Source: Nodosilinea sp. PGN35 (GTDB lineage: Bacteria; Cyanobacteriota; Cyanobacteriia; Phormidesmidales; Phormidesmidaceae). From it: a DNA stretch of 64,000 nt. The stretch spans positions 992,001 to 1,056,000 of the forward strand of contig NZ_JAQKQJ010000010.1 of the NCBI RefSeq assembly GCF_029109325.1, read 5' to 3'. Below are positions 19,166 through 29,216 of this stretch, piece by piece. The position numbers and the translations under genes are program-made. Below the pieces are notes generated by a model. The model made no database searches. It was not told where the DNA came from and saw nothing but the letters and a program-made list of their open reading frames with translations. Numbering within the stretch: the stretch's first letter is position 1; every line of letters starts with the position of its first letter.

Positions 19166-19181
19166 TAACGCTTAAGCGTTA
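19166..19181. promoter_or_regulatory. 16-bp palindrome TAACGCTTAAGCGTTA
   Basis: Perfect dyad in the nif control region. It is a candidate protein-binding site. Confidence 0.5.
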
Positions 19182-19285
19182 CGTAAATTACTTTTGCGGA
19201 TTGGGAACAGATAAACTCGATACAGTTTAATATTTGAGCAATTGCAAACGGCTCTTCAATTTGTATCTAGCTTTGCTAAATCAGT

Positions 19286-19305
19286 GTTTTTGAGTACTCA
19301 AAAAC
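19286..19305. promoter_or_regulatory. 20-bp palindrome GTTTTTGAGTACTCAAAAAC
   Basis: Perfect dyad centred between nifB and cysE. The half-site TTGAGTAC recurs at 19478-19485, about 40 bases upstream of the proposed nifB -35. It is a candidate operator for the nif activator. Confidence 0.55.
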
Positions 19306-19524
19306 AGGTTCCCTTTGTGGAGCTGTTTTTGATGCTAAGGCCAGGCCAGATAAGCACTTGGGCTGAGTACAAGAATACCGAGTAACTCAGGCAAAATGGC
19401 AGGCCGGGGACTGAGAAATACCAGTTCCCCACCACCCCAAAAAATTTTTCTTCTAGCACTGCTCAGGGATTCAGCCCTTGAGTACAGCGCTAATCATTCA
19501 ATAAATCCTATCGGGCAGCGTCTC

Positions 19525-19553
19525 TTGGTGGGCGGTTACCCCATTGCTATAAC
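19525..19553 (+). promoter_or_regulatory. Possible sigma-70-type promoter for nifB
   Basis: TTGGTG at 19525-19530 and TATAAC at 19548-19553 are separated by 17 bases. This would give a leader of roughly 380 bases to nifB. It is a sequence match only. Confidence 0.35.
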
Positions 19554-19839
19554 TCTCTCAACGCCGAGCACCCGCGCTACTCGCTCGCTAAATCGAGAGT
19601 TCCCGCCCAGATAGCAACGTCAACCCCGGCTTGGTTAAAGCCATTAACTGTGACGCTCTGCCCTCTGCGAAACCTTGAACCTGCGATCGAACGCCCCAGC
19701 GAGTTCACCCACACCACCCACCCAGGGAAATCGCCGGGCTGAGACAACGAGGTGCAACTGACCGATGGGTTCCGCTCCCCTGATTTGGGGGCCACCCATC
19801 GGCCAGCGGCGGAAATTCCGGTTCCAGGCCCAGATTAGC

Positions 19840-19860
19840 CGGTGGGCAATGCCCACCCTA
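19840..19860. repeat. Short palindrome GGTGGGCAATGCCCACC
   Basis: Followed by CTAC. Related hairpins are at 35182-35218 and 36480-36496. The open frame of nifB reaches back into this repeat, so the farthest upstream start is not used. Confidence 0.65.
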
Positions 19861-19937
19861 CACCCTACACCCGGAACCCGACACCCCCTACCCGCCCACC
19901 CATCCCCCCGCCTACCCACCCCTACCTCCCCAAACCC

Positions 19938-21428
19938 ATGACGCCACCGCCATCCTCTGCCCTGACTTCCGCGCCCCCCGCGACGCCCGATCTGGACATT
20001 ACCCTGACCAAGACTAAAACCGTGGTCAAATCGGCGGGCGGCGGCTGTAGCACGACCGCCTCTGGCTGCTCCACCAAAACCGACACCGCCCTCAGCGAGA
20101 GCATGCAGGCTCGCATCGACAAGCACCCCTGCTACAGCGAAGAGGCCCACCACCACTACGCCCGCATGCACGTGGCGGTGGCCCCCGCCTGCAACATTCA
20201 GTGCAACTACTGCAACCGTAAGTACGACTGCGCCAACGAAAGCCGGCCCGGTGTGGTCAGTGAACTGCTGACGCCGGAAGAAGCGGCCCACAAGGTCTTA
20301 GTGGTGGCGGGCAAAATTCCTCAGATGACGGTGCTGGGCATTGCTGGCCCAGGCGACCCCCTGGCCAACCCCGAAAAAACCTTTCGCACCTTTGAGCTGA
20401 TTGCCGAGCAGGCCCCCGACATTAAACTCTGCCTCTCCACCAACGGCCTGATGCTGCCGGACTATGTGGACCGCATCAAAGCCCTGAATGTGGACCACGT
20501 CACCATCACTATTAATATGGTCGATCCGGCGATCGGCGAGAAGATTTACCCCTGGGTGCACTACCGCCGCAAGCGCTATCGCGGCATCGAAGGCGTCCGC
20601 ATTCTCCACGAACGGCAAATGGAAGGGCTGCAAGCCCTCAAGGAAGCCGACATTCTCTGCAAGGTCAACTCGGTGCTGATTCCCGGCATCAACGACGAAC
20701 ACATGCCCGAGGTCAATGCCGCCATCCGGGAGCGGGGCGCGTTTCTGCACAACATCATGCCGCTGATTTCGGCCCCGGAGCACGGCACCTACTTTGGCCT
20801 GAATGGCCAGCGCGGCCCCAACCCCAAAGAACTCAAGCAGGTGCAGGACAACTGCGCTGGCAACCTGAAGCTGATGCGCCACTGCCGCCAGTGCCGGGCC
20901 GACGCCGTGGGCCTGCTGGGCGAAGACCGCAGCCAGGAGTTCACCAAGCAGAAGTTTATGGAAATGCCCGTGGACTACAGCCTGGAAACCCGCCAGGCCG
21001 TCCACATCGGCATTGAGCAGGCCAAGGCCGCCGTGGCCGCTAAGAAGCAGTCCGCCGCCCGCATTCCCGGTGCCCTGTCGGAGGATTCGCCCAAGGTTCT
21101 AGTTGCCGTGGCCACCAAGGGCGGCGGCATCGTCAATCAGCACTTCGGCCACGCCAAAGAATTCATGATCTACGAAGTGGATGCCGCCGAGGCCAAGTTC
21201 ATCAGCCACCGCAAAGTCGCCGACTACTGCCAGGGCGGCTACGGCGAAGAGGCCATGCTCACCGGCATCATCGACACCATTTCTGACTGCAAAGCCGTGC
21301 TAGCCGCCAAGGTCGGCCCCTGCCCCAGCAAGCAGCTGCGGGAAGCGGGCCTGGTGGTCGTCGAAGCCTACGACGTGATTGAGACCGTGGCCCGGCGCTT
21401 CTACGACGAGCACGTGTTGAAGCGGTAG
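19938..21428 (+). CDS. nifB: FeMo-co precursor synthase NifB
   Basis: A 496-residue radical SAM enzyme that builds NifB-co, the iron-sulfur-carbide core of FeMo-co. The SAM cluster motif is C85-x3-C89-x2-C92 (ACNIQCNYC). The C-terminal 110 residues are a NifX-like domain ([23 protein letters not shown]). The start at 19938 is chosen because the 32 codons upstream translate repeat DNA into Pro/Thr/His-rich sequence. First gene of the right nif arm. Confidence 0.97.
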   Translation: MTPPPSSALTSAPPATPDLDITLTKTKTVVKSAGGGCSTTASGCSTKTDTALSESMQARIDKHPCYSEEAHHHYARMHVAVAPACNIQCNYCNRKYDCANESRPGVVSELLTPEEAAHKVLVVAGKIPQMTVLGIAGPGDPLANPEKTFRTFELIAEQAPDIKLCLSTNGLMLPDYVDRIKALNVDHVTITINMVDPAIGEKIYPWVHYRRKRYRGIEGVRILHERQMEGLQALKEADILCKVNSVLIPGINDEHMPEVNAAIRERGAFLHNIMPLISAPEHGTYFGLNGQRGPNPKELKQVQDNCAGNLKLMRHCRQCRADAVGLLGEDRSQEFTKQKFMEMPVDYSLETRQAVHIGIEQAKAAVAAKKQSAARIPGALSEDSPKVLVAVATKGGGIVNQHFGHAKEFMIYEVDAAEAKFISHRKVADYCQGGYGEEAMLTGIIDTISDCKAVLAAKVGPCPSKQLREAGLVVVEAYDVIETVARRFYDEHVLKR

Positions 21429-21429
21429 G

Positions 21430-21510
21430 CCAATTTTAGATTTTGGATTTTGGATTTCGGATTGACCAATCCCCTCCAAAATCCAAAATCGCCAATCCAA
21501 AATCCCCACA
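21430..21510. repeat. TTTTGGA heptamer dyad between nifB and fdxN
   Basis: TTTTAGATTTTGGATTTTGG on the left and ATCCAAAATCGCCAATCCAAAATCC on the right form an imperfect inverted repeat. The same dyad occurs at 23250-23298 and 55675-55760, and its right arm lies inside the hydantoinase gene at 63472-63494. Confidence 0.8.
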
Positions 21511-21539
21511 GTCCCACCCCCTCACCCCCGGAGGATCCC

Positions 21540-21932
21540 ATGAGCTACTCCATCACCCAAAGCTGTATCGGTTGCCAGCGCTGCCTCTCCGCCTGCCCCA
21601 CTGGGGCGATTCAGACCGATGGGGTGGCCTTCTGGATTGCGATCGATCGCTGCAACCAGTGCCAGGGTACCCACGGGGTGCCCCAGTGCTGGGCCACCTG
21701 CCCCACCAACGAGGGCTGCGTACCCCTGACCAGCGGGGTGGCGGCGGTTTCCCTCACCTCCACCACAGAGGCGATGGGGGACTACTGGGAGGCCTGGTTT
21801 GCCACCTACACCCGCATGGTGAACAGGCTCAAAGGCATGCAGGAAACCGGGTATTGGCACGACTGGTTTGACGGCTATGCCCGGGCCGTGCAGCGATTGC
21901 AAACAACGACGGTGCCTGCCATCCCCTCCTAG
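21540..21932 (+). CDS. fdxN: FdxN, 2[4Fe-4S] ferredoxin
   Basis: A 130-residue ferredoxin with C9, C12, C15, C19 and C38, C41, C50, C54, followed by a roughly 70-residue helical extension ending in KGMQETGYWHDWFDGYARAV. FdxN is the ferredoxin encoded after nifB, thought to supply electrons or clusters to NifB. GGAGG sits about 6 bases before the start. No fdxN excision element interrupts it. Its cysteine spacing is almost that of the CnfR sensor domain. Confidence 0.93.
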   Translation: MSYSITQSCIGCQRCLSACPTGAIQTDGVAFWIAIDRCNQCQGTHGVPQCWATCPTNEGCVPLTSGVAAVSLTSTTEAMGDYWEAWFATYTRMVNRLKGMQETGYWHDWFDGYARAVQRLQTTTVPAIPS

Positions 21933-22008
21933 GAGGGGTAGGGGTGGGTCTCCCCCAACCCTGCGACCCACCCCGCCCTCCGGGCACCCCTCCAGGGAGG
22001 GGACGGCA
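21925..22008. repeat. CCCCTCCTAGGAGGGG palindromic repeat
   Basis: CCCCTCCTAGGAGGGG and the following TAGGGGTGGGT face CACCCCTCCAGGGAGGGG. It starts at the very end of the fdxN coding region and spans the gap to nifS. Relatives lie at 23328-23366, 34196-34312, 62437-62467 and 63431-63460. Confidence 0.8.
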
Positions 22009-22055
22009 CCTACCCATTCTTCTGTTCCACGTTCATCCACATCCACCCAAACGCC

Positions 22056-23249
22056 ATGGTCACCTATCTCGACAACAACGCCACCACCCGCACCGACCCC
22101 GAGGTTCTGGCGGCGATGCTGCCCTACCTGAGCGAGCTGTACGGCAACCCATCGTCGATGCACAGCTTTGGCGGCCAGGCGGGGGCGGCGATTGAAGCGG
22201 CCCGGGAGCAGGTGGCAAGCCTGCTGGGGGCCGAGCCGACGGAGATTATCTTCAACAGCTGCGGCAGTGAGGGCAATAACACCGCCATCCACGCCGCCCT
22301 GGCGGCCCAGCCGGAGAAGCGCCACATCGTCACTACGGCAGTTGAGCACCCGGCCATTCTGGCGGTGTGCAAGCACCTGGAGAAGCGGGGCTACACCGTC
22401 ACCTACCTTTCCGTCGATGGGCGCGGCGAGCTGGACCTGCTGGAGCTGGAGGCGGCGATGACCGGCGGCACGGCCCTGGTGACGACCATGTATGCCAACA
22501 ACGAAACCGGGGTGATCTTTCCGGTGGAGCAGGTGGGGGAAATTGCCAAAGCCTACGGCGCGACCTGCCACGTCGATGCCGTCCAGGCGGTGGGCAAGGT
22601 GCCGATTAACCTGGCCACTAGCACCATCGACCTGCTCACCCTCTCCGGTCACAAGCTCCACGCCCCTAAGGGCATCGGTGCCCTGTATGTGCGCAAGGGC
22701 TTCCGCTTTCGGCCCTTTTTGTTGGGCGGTCACCAGGAGCGGGGACGCCGGGCTGGCACCCACAATGTCCCCGGCATCGTCGCCCTGGGCAAAGCCGCTG
22801 AACTGGCCCAGGCCCACCTGGCCCACGTCAAACGCGAGGCCGAGCTGCGGGACCTGCTGGAGTACGGCATTCTCGCCACCATCCCCGACACGGTGGTGAA
22901 TGGCGGCGGTGCCCCCCGGCTGCCCAACACCACCAACATAGGCTTCAAGTACATCGAAGGGGAAGCCATCCTGTTCATGCTCAACCGTGAGGGCATCTGC
23001 GCCTCCTCCGGCTCCGCCTGTACCTCCGGCAGCCTCGACCCCTCCCATGTGCTGACGGCCATGGGCCTGCCCTACACCATCCTCCACGGCTCGATTCGCT
23101 TTAGCCTCTCCCGCTACACCACCGAAGCCGAAATCCGCCAGGTGCTCACCGTTATGCCCGACATTGTGGAGCGCCTGCGGGCGATGTCGCCCTTTAACAA
23201 CGACCAGGCGGAGTGGTTGCAGGAGCGAGATTTGGCTGTTGCGACCTGA
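22056..23249 (+). CDS. nifS: Cysteine desulfurase NifS
   Basis: A 397-residue PLP enzyme that takes sulfur from cysteine for nitrogenase Fe-S clusters. The Schiff-base lysine is K200 in LSGHKLHAPKG and the catalytic cysteine C322 in SSGSACTSGS. Full length for NifS. There is no clear Shine-Dalgarno; the bases before the ATG are C/A-rich repeat-like sequence. Confidence 0.96.
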   Translation: MVTYLDNNATTRTDPEVLAAMLPYLSELYGNPSSMHSFGGQAGAAIEAAREQVASLLGAEPTEIIFNSCGSEGNNTAIHAALAAQPEKRHIVTTAVEHPAILAVCKHLEKRGYTVTYLSVDGRGELDLLELEAAMTGGTALVTTMYANNETGVIFPVEQVGEIAKAYGATCHVDAVQAVGKVPINLATSTIDLLTLSGHKLHAPKGIGALYVRKGFRFRPFLLGGHQERGRRAGTHNVPGIVALGKAAELAQAHLAHVKREAELRDLLEYGILATIPDTVVNGGGAPRLPNTTNIGFKYIEGEAILFMLNREGICASSGSACTSGSLDPSHVLTAMGLPYTILHGSIRFSLSRYTTEAEIRQVLTVMPDIVERLRAMSPFNNDQAEWLQERDLAVAT

Positions 23250-23400
23250 GGTGATTTTGGATTTTAGGTTTTGGATTTTGGATTGCTTTCCTCATCCAAA
23301 ATCGCCATTCCAAAATCCCCGCCGACCCACCCCGCCCTCCGGGCACCCCTCCAAGGAGGGGACAGCCCCACCAAAATCGCCATTCCAAAATCCAAAATTC
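23250..23400. repeat. Composite repeat between nifS and nifU
   Basis: A TTTTGGAT/ATCCAAAA heptamer dyad (23250-23298), then the CACCCCTCCAAGGAGGGG element (23328-23366), then more CCAAAATCC units (23375-23400). Two repeat families are nested or joined here, as they are inside the hydantoinase gene. Confidence 0.8.
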
Positions 23401-23421
23401 CTTCATTCCCCCGAAACTGCC

Positions 23422-24324
23422 ATGTGGGACTATTCCGAAAAGGTACTCGAACTCTTCTACAACCCCATTAACCAGGGCACCATCGATGACCCGGCGGAGC
23501 CGGATGTGGCGGTGGTGTTTGGGGAAGTGGGCAGCATTGCCTGCGGTGATGCCCTGCGGCTGCACCTGAAGATTCAGCCCTCCACCGACAGCATTCTGGA
23601 TGCGCGGTTTCAGACCTTTGGATGTACGAGTGCGATCGCATCCTCCTCGGCCCTGACCGAGATCATCAAGGGCCGCACCCTCGACGAGGCCTTGCACATC
23701 ACCAACCAGGACATTGCCGACTTTCTGGGTGGCCTACCCGAGGCCAAAATGCACTGCTCGGTGATGGGCCAGGAAGCTCTAGAGGCGGCGATCTATAAGT
23801 ATCGCGGCATTGAAGTCGAGCACCACGACGACGACGAAGGCACCCTGGTCTGCGCCTGCTACGGCATCACCGAGAAGAAGATTCGGCGGGCGATCGCCGA
23901 AAACGACCTGACCACCGTGGAGCAGGTGACCAACTACGTCAAGGCCGGGGGCGGCTGCGGCTCCTGCCTGGCCAACATCGAAGACCTGATTGTAGACGCC
24001 CAGGAGTCCGCCGAAACCGTGCGGGCCGCCGCCGAGCTGGCCGTAGCTCGGGAACAGCGCAGCCAGGAGGCCGCCGCCCCCACCCCCCTGACCAATCTGC
24101 AAAAGATCACACTCATCCAGCAGGTGATCGACAAGGAGGTGCGGCCCATTCTGATCGCCGATGGCGGCGATGTGAGTTTGCACGATGTGGAGGGCGATCG
24201 CGTCCTGGTCAAGCTCCAGGGGGCCTGCGGCTCCTGCGCCAGCAGTACGGAGACGCTCAAGTATGCGATCGAGGCGAAGTTGAAGGATCTGGTATTGCCC
24301 TCCCTTGTTGTCGAAGCGATCTAA
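23422..24324 (+). CDS. nifU: Fe-S scaffold NifU
   Basis: A 300-residue three-domain scaffold. The N-terminal IscU-like domain (MWDYSEKVLELFYNPINQG, with FGCTSAIASSSALTE) is followed by a central [2Fe-2S] Bfd-like domain (CACYGITEKKIRRAI, GGGCGSC) and a C-terminal NFU domain (LQGACGSCASS). It receives sulfur from NifS and assembles clusters for nitrogenase. The start at 23422 is the family start; the frame is open upstream into the end of nifS and the repeats. Confidence 0.96.
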   Translation: MWDYSEKVLELFYNPINQGTIDDPAEPDVAVVFGEVGSIACGDALRLHLKIQPSTDSILDARFQTFGCTSAIASSSALTEIIKGRTLDEALHITNQDIADFLGGLPEAKMHCSVMGQEALEAAIYKYRGIEVEHHDDDEGTLVCACYGITEKKIRRAIAENDLTTVEQVTNYVKAGGGCGSCLANIEDLIVDAQESAETVRAAAELAVAREQRSQEAAAPTPLTNLQKITLIQQVIDKEVRPILIADGGDVSLHDVEGDRVLVKLQGACGSCASSTETLKYAIEAKLKDLVLPSLVVEAI

Positions 24325-24340
24325 TTCCAGCTTCTCCAGT

Positions 24341-24370
24341 GGTGCATTGCTGCGCTAATGCACCCTACGG
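24341..24370. repeat. 30-bp dispersed palindrome, copy B
   Basis: GGTGCATT and AATGCACC are inverted arms, followed by CTACGG. It lies just downstream of nifU and, read on the other strand, matches copy A at 622-653. Confidence 0.8.
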
Positions 24371-24522
24371 TTCTTGCCCATCCACCCATCCACTCATCCA
24401 CCCCCACCATGCACCCCTCCCTTCCCCACGCCGGACGCGACCCCCCGGCCTTCCCCCAGGCCCTCGCCTGATCCAAGACAACGAACGGTTCATTTCACCC
24501 AGATCACCCTTCCCAACCTTAG

Positions 24523-25410
<888 letters not shown>

Positions 25411-25421
25411 GTTCCGGAGGC

Positions 25422-25485
25422 AGATCCCAGGGTTCTTGGCCAGTGGTCAAATCTGCCGGTTTAGCCCAGAAGAACCCTGGGATCT
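25422..25485 (+). terminator. Intercistronic hairpin after nifH
   Basis: Perfect 16-bp arms AGATCCCAGGGTTCTT (25422-25437) and AAGAACCCTGGGATCT (25470-25485) with a 32-base loop and no T-tract. More likely a partial terminator or 3'-end stabiliser than a full stop, since nifD follows. Confidence 0.6.
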
Positions 25486-25566
25486 CTTCCCCCTCACCCA
25501 TCCACCCCCTACCCATCCATCCACTCTCCATCCGCCGACCCATTCATCCCTAACCAAGAGGGCACC

Positions 25567-27012
25567 ATGACTACCGTAGAAGACAGAAAGGCACTGATCG
25601 ACGAGGTGCTTGAGGCCTACCCCGACAAAGCCAAGAAGCTGCGGGCCAAGCACATCAGCGTCCAGGAGGCCGAAAAGGCCGACTGTGGCGTGAAATCCAA
25701 CAAAAAGTCCGTCCCCGGTGTAATGACCACCCGTGGCTGCGCCTACGCAGGTGCTAAAGGGGTGGTCTGGGGTCCGGTCAAAGACATGATCCACATCAGC
25801 CACGGCCCGGTGGGCTGCGGTTACTACTCCTGGTCGGGCCGCCGCAACTACTACATCGGCACTACCGGGGTCGATACCTTTGGCACCATGCAGTTCACCT
25901 CCGACTTTCAGGAGCGCGACATTGTCTTTGGCGGCGACAAAAAGCTGGCCAAACTGATCGACGAACTGGAGGACCTCTTCCCCCTCAACCAGGGCACCAC
26001 CATTGAATCGGAATGCCCGGTGGGCCTGATTGGCGACGACATTGAAGCGGTTGCCCGCGCCAAAGCTAAGGAAACCGGCAAGCCCGTGATTCCCGTGCGC
26101 TGCGAAGGGTTCCGAGGCGTGTCGCAATCCCTGGGCCACCACATTGCCAACGACACCGTGCGCGACTGGGTGCTGCCCAAGGCCGACGACTACCGCAAAC
26201 TGCCCGAGGGCTTTGAGCCCGGCCCCTACGATGTCAACATCATCGGCGACTACAACATTGGCGGAGATGCCTGGCCCAGCCGCCTGCTGCTAGAGGAGAT
26301 TGGCCTGCGGGTAATCAGCCAGTTCTCGGGCGATGGCACCTTTAACGAAGTGGTGATGACGCCGCTGGCCAAGCTCAACTTGATCCACTGCTATCGGTCG
26401 ATGAACTACATCTGCCGGTTCATGGAAGAGAAGTACGGCATTGGCTGGCTGGAGTACAATTTCTTTGGCCCAACTCAAATTGCCAAGTCGCTGCGCAAGA
26501 TTGCCGCCCAGTTTGACGAAACCATTCAGGCCAAGGCGGAAGAGGTGATTGCCAAGTACCAGCCCCGCATGGATGCGATCGCAGCCAAGTATCGCGCTCG
26601 CCTAGAAGGCAAGAAGGTGATGATGATGGTCGGCGGCCTGCGCCCCCGCCACGTTGTACCTGCCTTTACCGACCTGGGCATGGACGTGATTGGCACCGGC
26701 TATGAGTTTGGCCACGGCGACGACTACAAACGCACCGCTGAGTACGTCAACGAAGGCACCGTCATCTACGACGACATCAGCGGCTACGAGTTTGAAGAGT
26801 TTGCCAAAGAACTCAAGCCCGACCTAATCGCCGCTGGCATCAAAGAGAAGTACGTCTTCCAGAAGATGGCCCTGCCCTTCCGCCAGATGCACTCCTGGGA
26901 TTACTCCGGGCCCTACCACGGCTACGACGGCTTTGAAGTCTTCGCCCGCGATATGGATTTGGCCATTAACAATCCCACCTGGGGGCTGATTCAGGCCCCT
27001 TGGGAGCAGTGA
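25567..27012 (+). CDS. nifD: Nitrogenase MoFe protein alpha chain
   Basis: A 481-residue alpha subunit. FeMo-co ligands are C275 (IHCYRSMNY) and H442 (QMHSWDYSG), the same numbers as in Azotobacter. P-cluster cysteines are C58, C84 ([10 protein letters not shown]) and C150 ([11 protein letters not shown]). The gene is intact, with no excision element. AGAGGG precedes the start. A second strong hairpin follows before nifK. Confidence 0.98.
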   Translation: MTTVEDRKALIDEVLEAYPDKAKKLRAKHISVQEAEKADCGVKSNKKSVPGVMTTRGCAYAGAKGVVWGPVKDMIHISHGPVGCGYYSWSGRRNYYIGTTGVDTFGTMQFTSDFQERDIVFGGDKKLAKLIDELEDLFPLNQGTTIESECPVGLIGDDIEAVARAKAKETGKPVIPVRCEGFRGVSQSLGHHIANDTVRDWVLPKADDYRKLPEGFEPGPYDVNIIGDYNIGGDAWPSRLLLEEIGLRVISQFSGDGTFNEVVMTPLAKLNLIHCYRSMNYICRFMEEKYGIGWLEYNFFGPTQIAKSLRKIAAQFDETIQAKAEEVIAKYQPRMDAIAAKYRARLEGKKVMMMVGGLRPRHVVPAFTDLGMDVIGTGYEFGHGDDYKRTAEYVNEGTVIYDDISGYEFEEFAKELKPDLIAAGIKEKYVFQKMALPFRQMHSWDYSGPYHGYDGFEVFARDMDLAINNPTWGLIQAPWEQ

Positions 27013-27020
27013 GGCAGTGA

Positions 27021-27112
27021 CGGGAAAGTTTTGGGTTTTGAAGGCTGAGTTTTGAATTGCGGCTCGTTAACAAGACCTCAAAATTCAAAACTAAACCCTT
27101 AAAACTTTCCCG
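27021..27112 (+). terminator. Intercistronic hairpin between nifD and nifK
   Basis: Outer arms CGGGAAAGTTTT (27021-27032) and AAAACTTTCCCG (27101-27112), inner arms AGTTTTGAATT (27048-27058) and AATTCAAAACT (27082-27092). The right arm resembles 29570-29605. It may adjust NifD:NifK expression or protect message ends. Confidence 0.6.
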
Positions 27113-27182
27113 CCTACTCGCCCACTCATCCACTCATCCACCCTCCCCCATCCATCCTTTCCCCTCCCCCAAGGAGAGCACC

Positions 27183-28760
27183 ATGACTGACAATCTTGAC
27201 AACGCTATCCCTACCCCGGCCTGCGGGGGCGAAGACCCAGGACAGATCAAAGACCACTTCGACCTGTTTCACACCGATACCTACCAGGACCTGTTTGAGT
27301 ACAAGCGCCAGTTTGAGGGCGCTCACAGTCGCGAAACCGTCGAGGAAATCGCCGAGTGGACCAAAGGCTGGGAATATCGGGAAAAGAATTTTTCGCGGGA
27401 AGCCCTGACCATTAACCCCGCCAAAGCCTGTCAGCCTCTGGGGGCGCTGTTTGTTGCCGCTGGCTTCGAAGATACGCTGCCCTACAGCCACGGTTCCCAG
27501 GGCTGTGTGGCCTACTTCCGCACCCACCTGACCCGCAACTATAAGGAGCCCTTCCAGGCGGTGTCATCGTCGATGACGGAGGATGCGGCGGTGTTTGGCG
27601 GTCTCAGCAACCTCAAGGCGGGGTTAGAAAACTCCTATACCCTCTATAAGCCCAAGATGATTGCTCTCTGCACCACCTGCATGGCGGAGGTAATTGGGGA
27701 TGACCTGGGGGCCTTTATTACCACCTCTAAGAACGAGGGCCACATACCCGAAGACTTGCCTGTGCCTTATGCCCACACACCTAGCTTTGTGGGCTCCCAC
27801 ATCACTGGCTACGACAACATGCTGCGGGGCATTCTCAAGACCTTGACCAAGGATGAAAAGGCCGAGACCACCAACGGCAAGTTCAACTTCAACCTGGGCT
27901 TTGACCCCTACATTGGCAATATTCGCGAACTGAAGCGAATTTTGAGTCTGTTTGGCGTCGACTACACCATTCTGTCGGACAACTCGGACACCTTTGACTC
28001 TCCCAACACGGGGGAATTTAAGATGTACAACGGCCTCACTACCCTGGCCGACACTGCCGACAGCATCAACGCCGAGGGGACGGTGTTCTTCCAGAAGTAC
28101 ACGACGCCCAAGACCCAGGAGTATGTCGCTAAGGATTGGGGTCAGAAGACCTACAACTTCCGGCCCTTTGGCATTAAGGGGACCGACGAGTTCTTGATGG
28201 CGCTGTCGGCGATTACCGGCAAGCCCATTCCCCTGGAACTTCAGCAGGAGCGGGGTCGGGCGGTGGATGCCCTGACCGACTCCCAGGCCTGGATTCACGG
28301 CAAGAAGGTGGCAATGTATGGCGACCCCGACCACGTGCTAGGGCTGATTCAGTTTTTGCTGGAGATGGGGGCGGAGCCCACCCACATTGTGGTGACCAAC
28401 ACCAATGAGGACTTTGAAGCTGAAGCCCGCGAGCTGCTGACCAGCAGCCCCTACGGCCAGGGCGGCACAGTGTGGGGCGGGAAGGATCTGTGGCATCTGC
28501 GATCGCTGATGTTTACCGAGCCCGTGGATCTGCTGATTGGCAACAGCTATGGCAAGTACCTGTGGCGCGACACCGGCACCCCCCTGGTGCGCATTGGCTA
28601 TCCGATCTTCGATCGCCACCACATGCACCGCTACGCCACCTTCGGCTACCAGGGCGCGATCAACCAGTTCAACTGGATTGTTAACACCATTCTGGATGAA
28701 CTCGATCGCAAGACCATTGTGCCCGCGAAGACGGACATCTCCTTTGACTTGATCCGCTAG
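27183..28760 (+). CDS. nifK: Nitrogenase MoFe protein beta chain
   Basis: A 525-residue beta subunit. P-cluster cysteines are C83 (PAKACQPLGA), C108 (GSQGCVAYFR) and C166 (CTTCMAEVIGDD). The start at 27183 has AAGGAGAG ahead of it; the frame is open 42 codons further up but codes repeat-derived Ser/Thr/His/Pro sequence. A perfect hairpin follows the stop. Confidence 0.98.
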   Translation: MTDNLDNAIPTPACGGEDPGQIKDHFDLFHTDTYQDLFEYKRQFEGAHSRETVEEIAEWTKGWEYREKNFSREALTINPAKACQPLGALFVAAGFEDTLPYSHGSQGCVAYFRTHLTRNYKEPFQAVSSSMTEDAAVFGGLSNLKAGLENSYTLYKPKMIALCTTCMAEVIGDDLGAFITTSKNEGHIPEDLPVPYAHTPSFVGSHITGYDNMLRGILKTLTKDEKAETTNGKFNFNLGFDPYIGNIRELKRILSLFGVDYTILSDNSDTFDSPNTGEFKMYNGLTTLADTADSINAEGTVFFQKYTTPKTQEYVAKDWGQKTYNFRPFGIKGTDEFLMALSAITGKPIPLELQQERGRAVDALTDSQAWIHGKKVAMYGDPDHVLGLIQFLLEMGAEPTHIVVTNTNEDFEAEARELLTSSPYGQGGTVWGGKDLWHLRSLMFTEPVDLLIGNSYGKYLWRDTGTPLVRIGYPIFDRHHMHRYATFGYQGAINQFNWIVNTILDELDRKTIVPAKTDISFDLIR

Positions 28761-28763
28761 TCC

Positions 28764-28800
28764 ATGGTGGCTGGATGCGCTCAGCGCATCCAGCCACCAT
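28764..28800 (+). terminator. Perfect hairpin after nifK
   Basis: ATGGTGGCTGGATGCGCT (28764-28781) and AGCGCATCCAGCCACCAT (28783-28800) are perfect inverted arms around one base. It begins 3 bases after the nifK stop and ends 14 bases before nifZ. No T-tract. Confidence 0.7.
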
Positions 28801-28814
28801 TACCGGAAATTCCC

Positions 28815-29117
28815 ATGCGTGTCTCCGAAGAAATCGAACTTGACTCTCCACCGGTTTTTGACCTGGGCGATCGCGTCCGAGTCCGCAAGCTCATCCGCAA
28901 CGATGGCACCTTTCCCGGCAAAGAGGTGGGCTTTCATCTGGCTAAGAAAGGCGACATCGGCTACATCGTCGGCATTGGCACCTACCTGCAACGCGCCTAC
29001 ATCTACTCGGTGCATTTCTTAGAAACCAACTACGTCGTCGGCTGCCTCAGCCGCGAGCTTGAACTCACCGCAGACCGCCCGCCCCTCATTCCCCAAGACG
29101 ACGACGACACCTGGTAA
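28815..29117 (+). CDS. nifZ: NifZ
   Basis: A 100-residue P-cluster maturation factor. It has the family pattern FDLGDRVRVRKLIRNDGTFPG, GDIGYIVGIGTYLQRAYIYSVHF and GCLSRELEL. NifZ acts on the second P-cluster of the MoFe protein in other organisms. Placed directly after nifK rather than next to nifV/nifT. GGAA lies upstream of the start; the frame upstream lies in the nifK hairpin. Confidence 0.92.
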   Translation: MRVSEEIELDSPPVFDLGDRVRVRKLIRNDGTFPGKEVGFHLAKKGDIGYIVGIGTYLQRAYIYSVHFLETNYVVGCLSRELELTADRPPLIPQDDDDTW

Positions 29118-29216
29118 TTGTCCTGGCCCTCAGCCCCTCAGCTCTCTCCCCAACCCCTCTCTCTAGGGGCGAGGGGAGCCGGAATTAGTCTCGCCCTCAC
29201 CCACCGAGCCCCTGCT

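Larger units (their letters stand above)
18620..19937. promoter_or_regulatory. Divergent nif control region between cysE and nifB
   Basis: About 1.3 kb with no gene and markedly AT-richer than the flanks. It carries a perfect 20-bp palindrome (19286-19305), a perfect 16-bp palindrome (19166-19181), an inverted repeat TAAACT-N6-AGTTTA (19212-19229) and several GAGTA/AAGTATT elements (18789, 18831, 19292, 19365, 19480). As the only divergent promoter region in the cluster it is the expected target of CnfR. I see no perfect NtcA site (GTA-N8-TAC). Confidence 0.65.

Noticed and set aside
21522..23087. 521-codon minus-strand frame opposite fdxN-nifS
   Set aside because: Shadow of nifS; no motifs.
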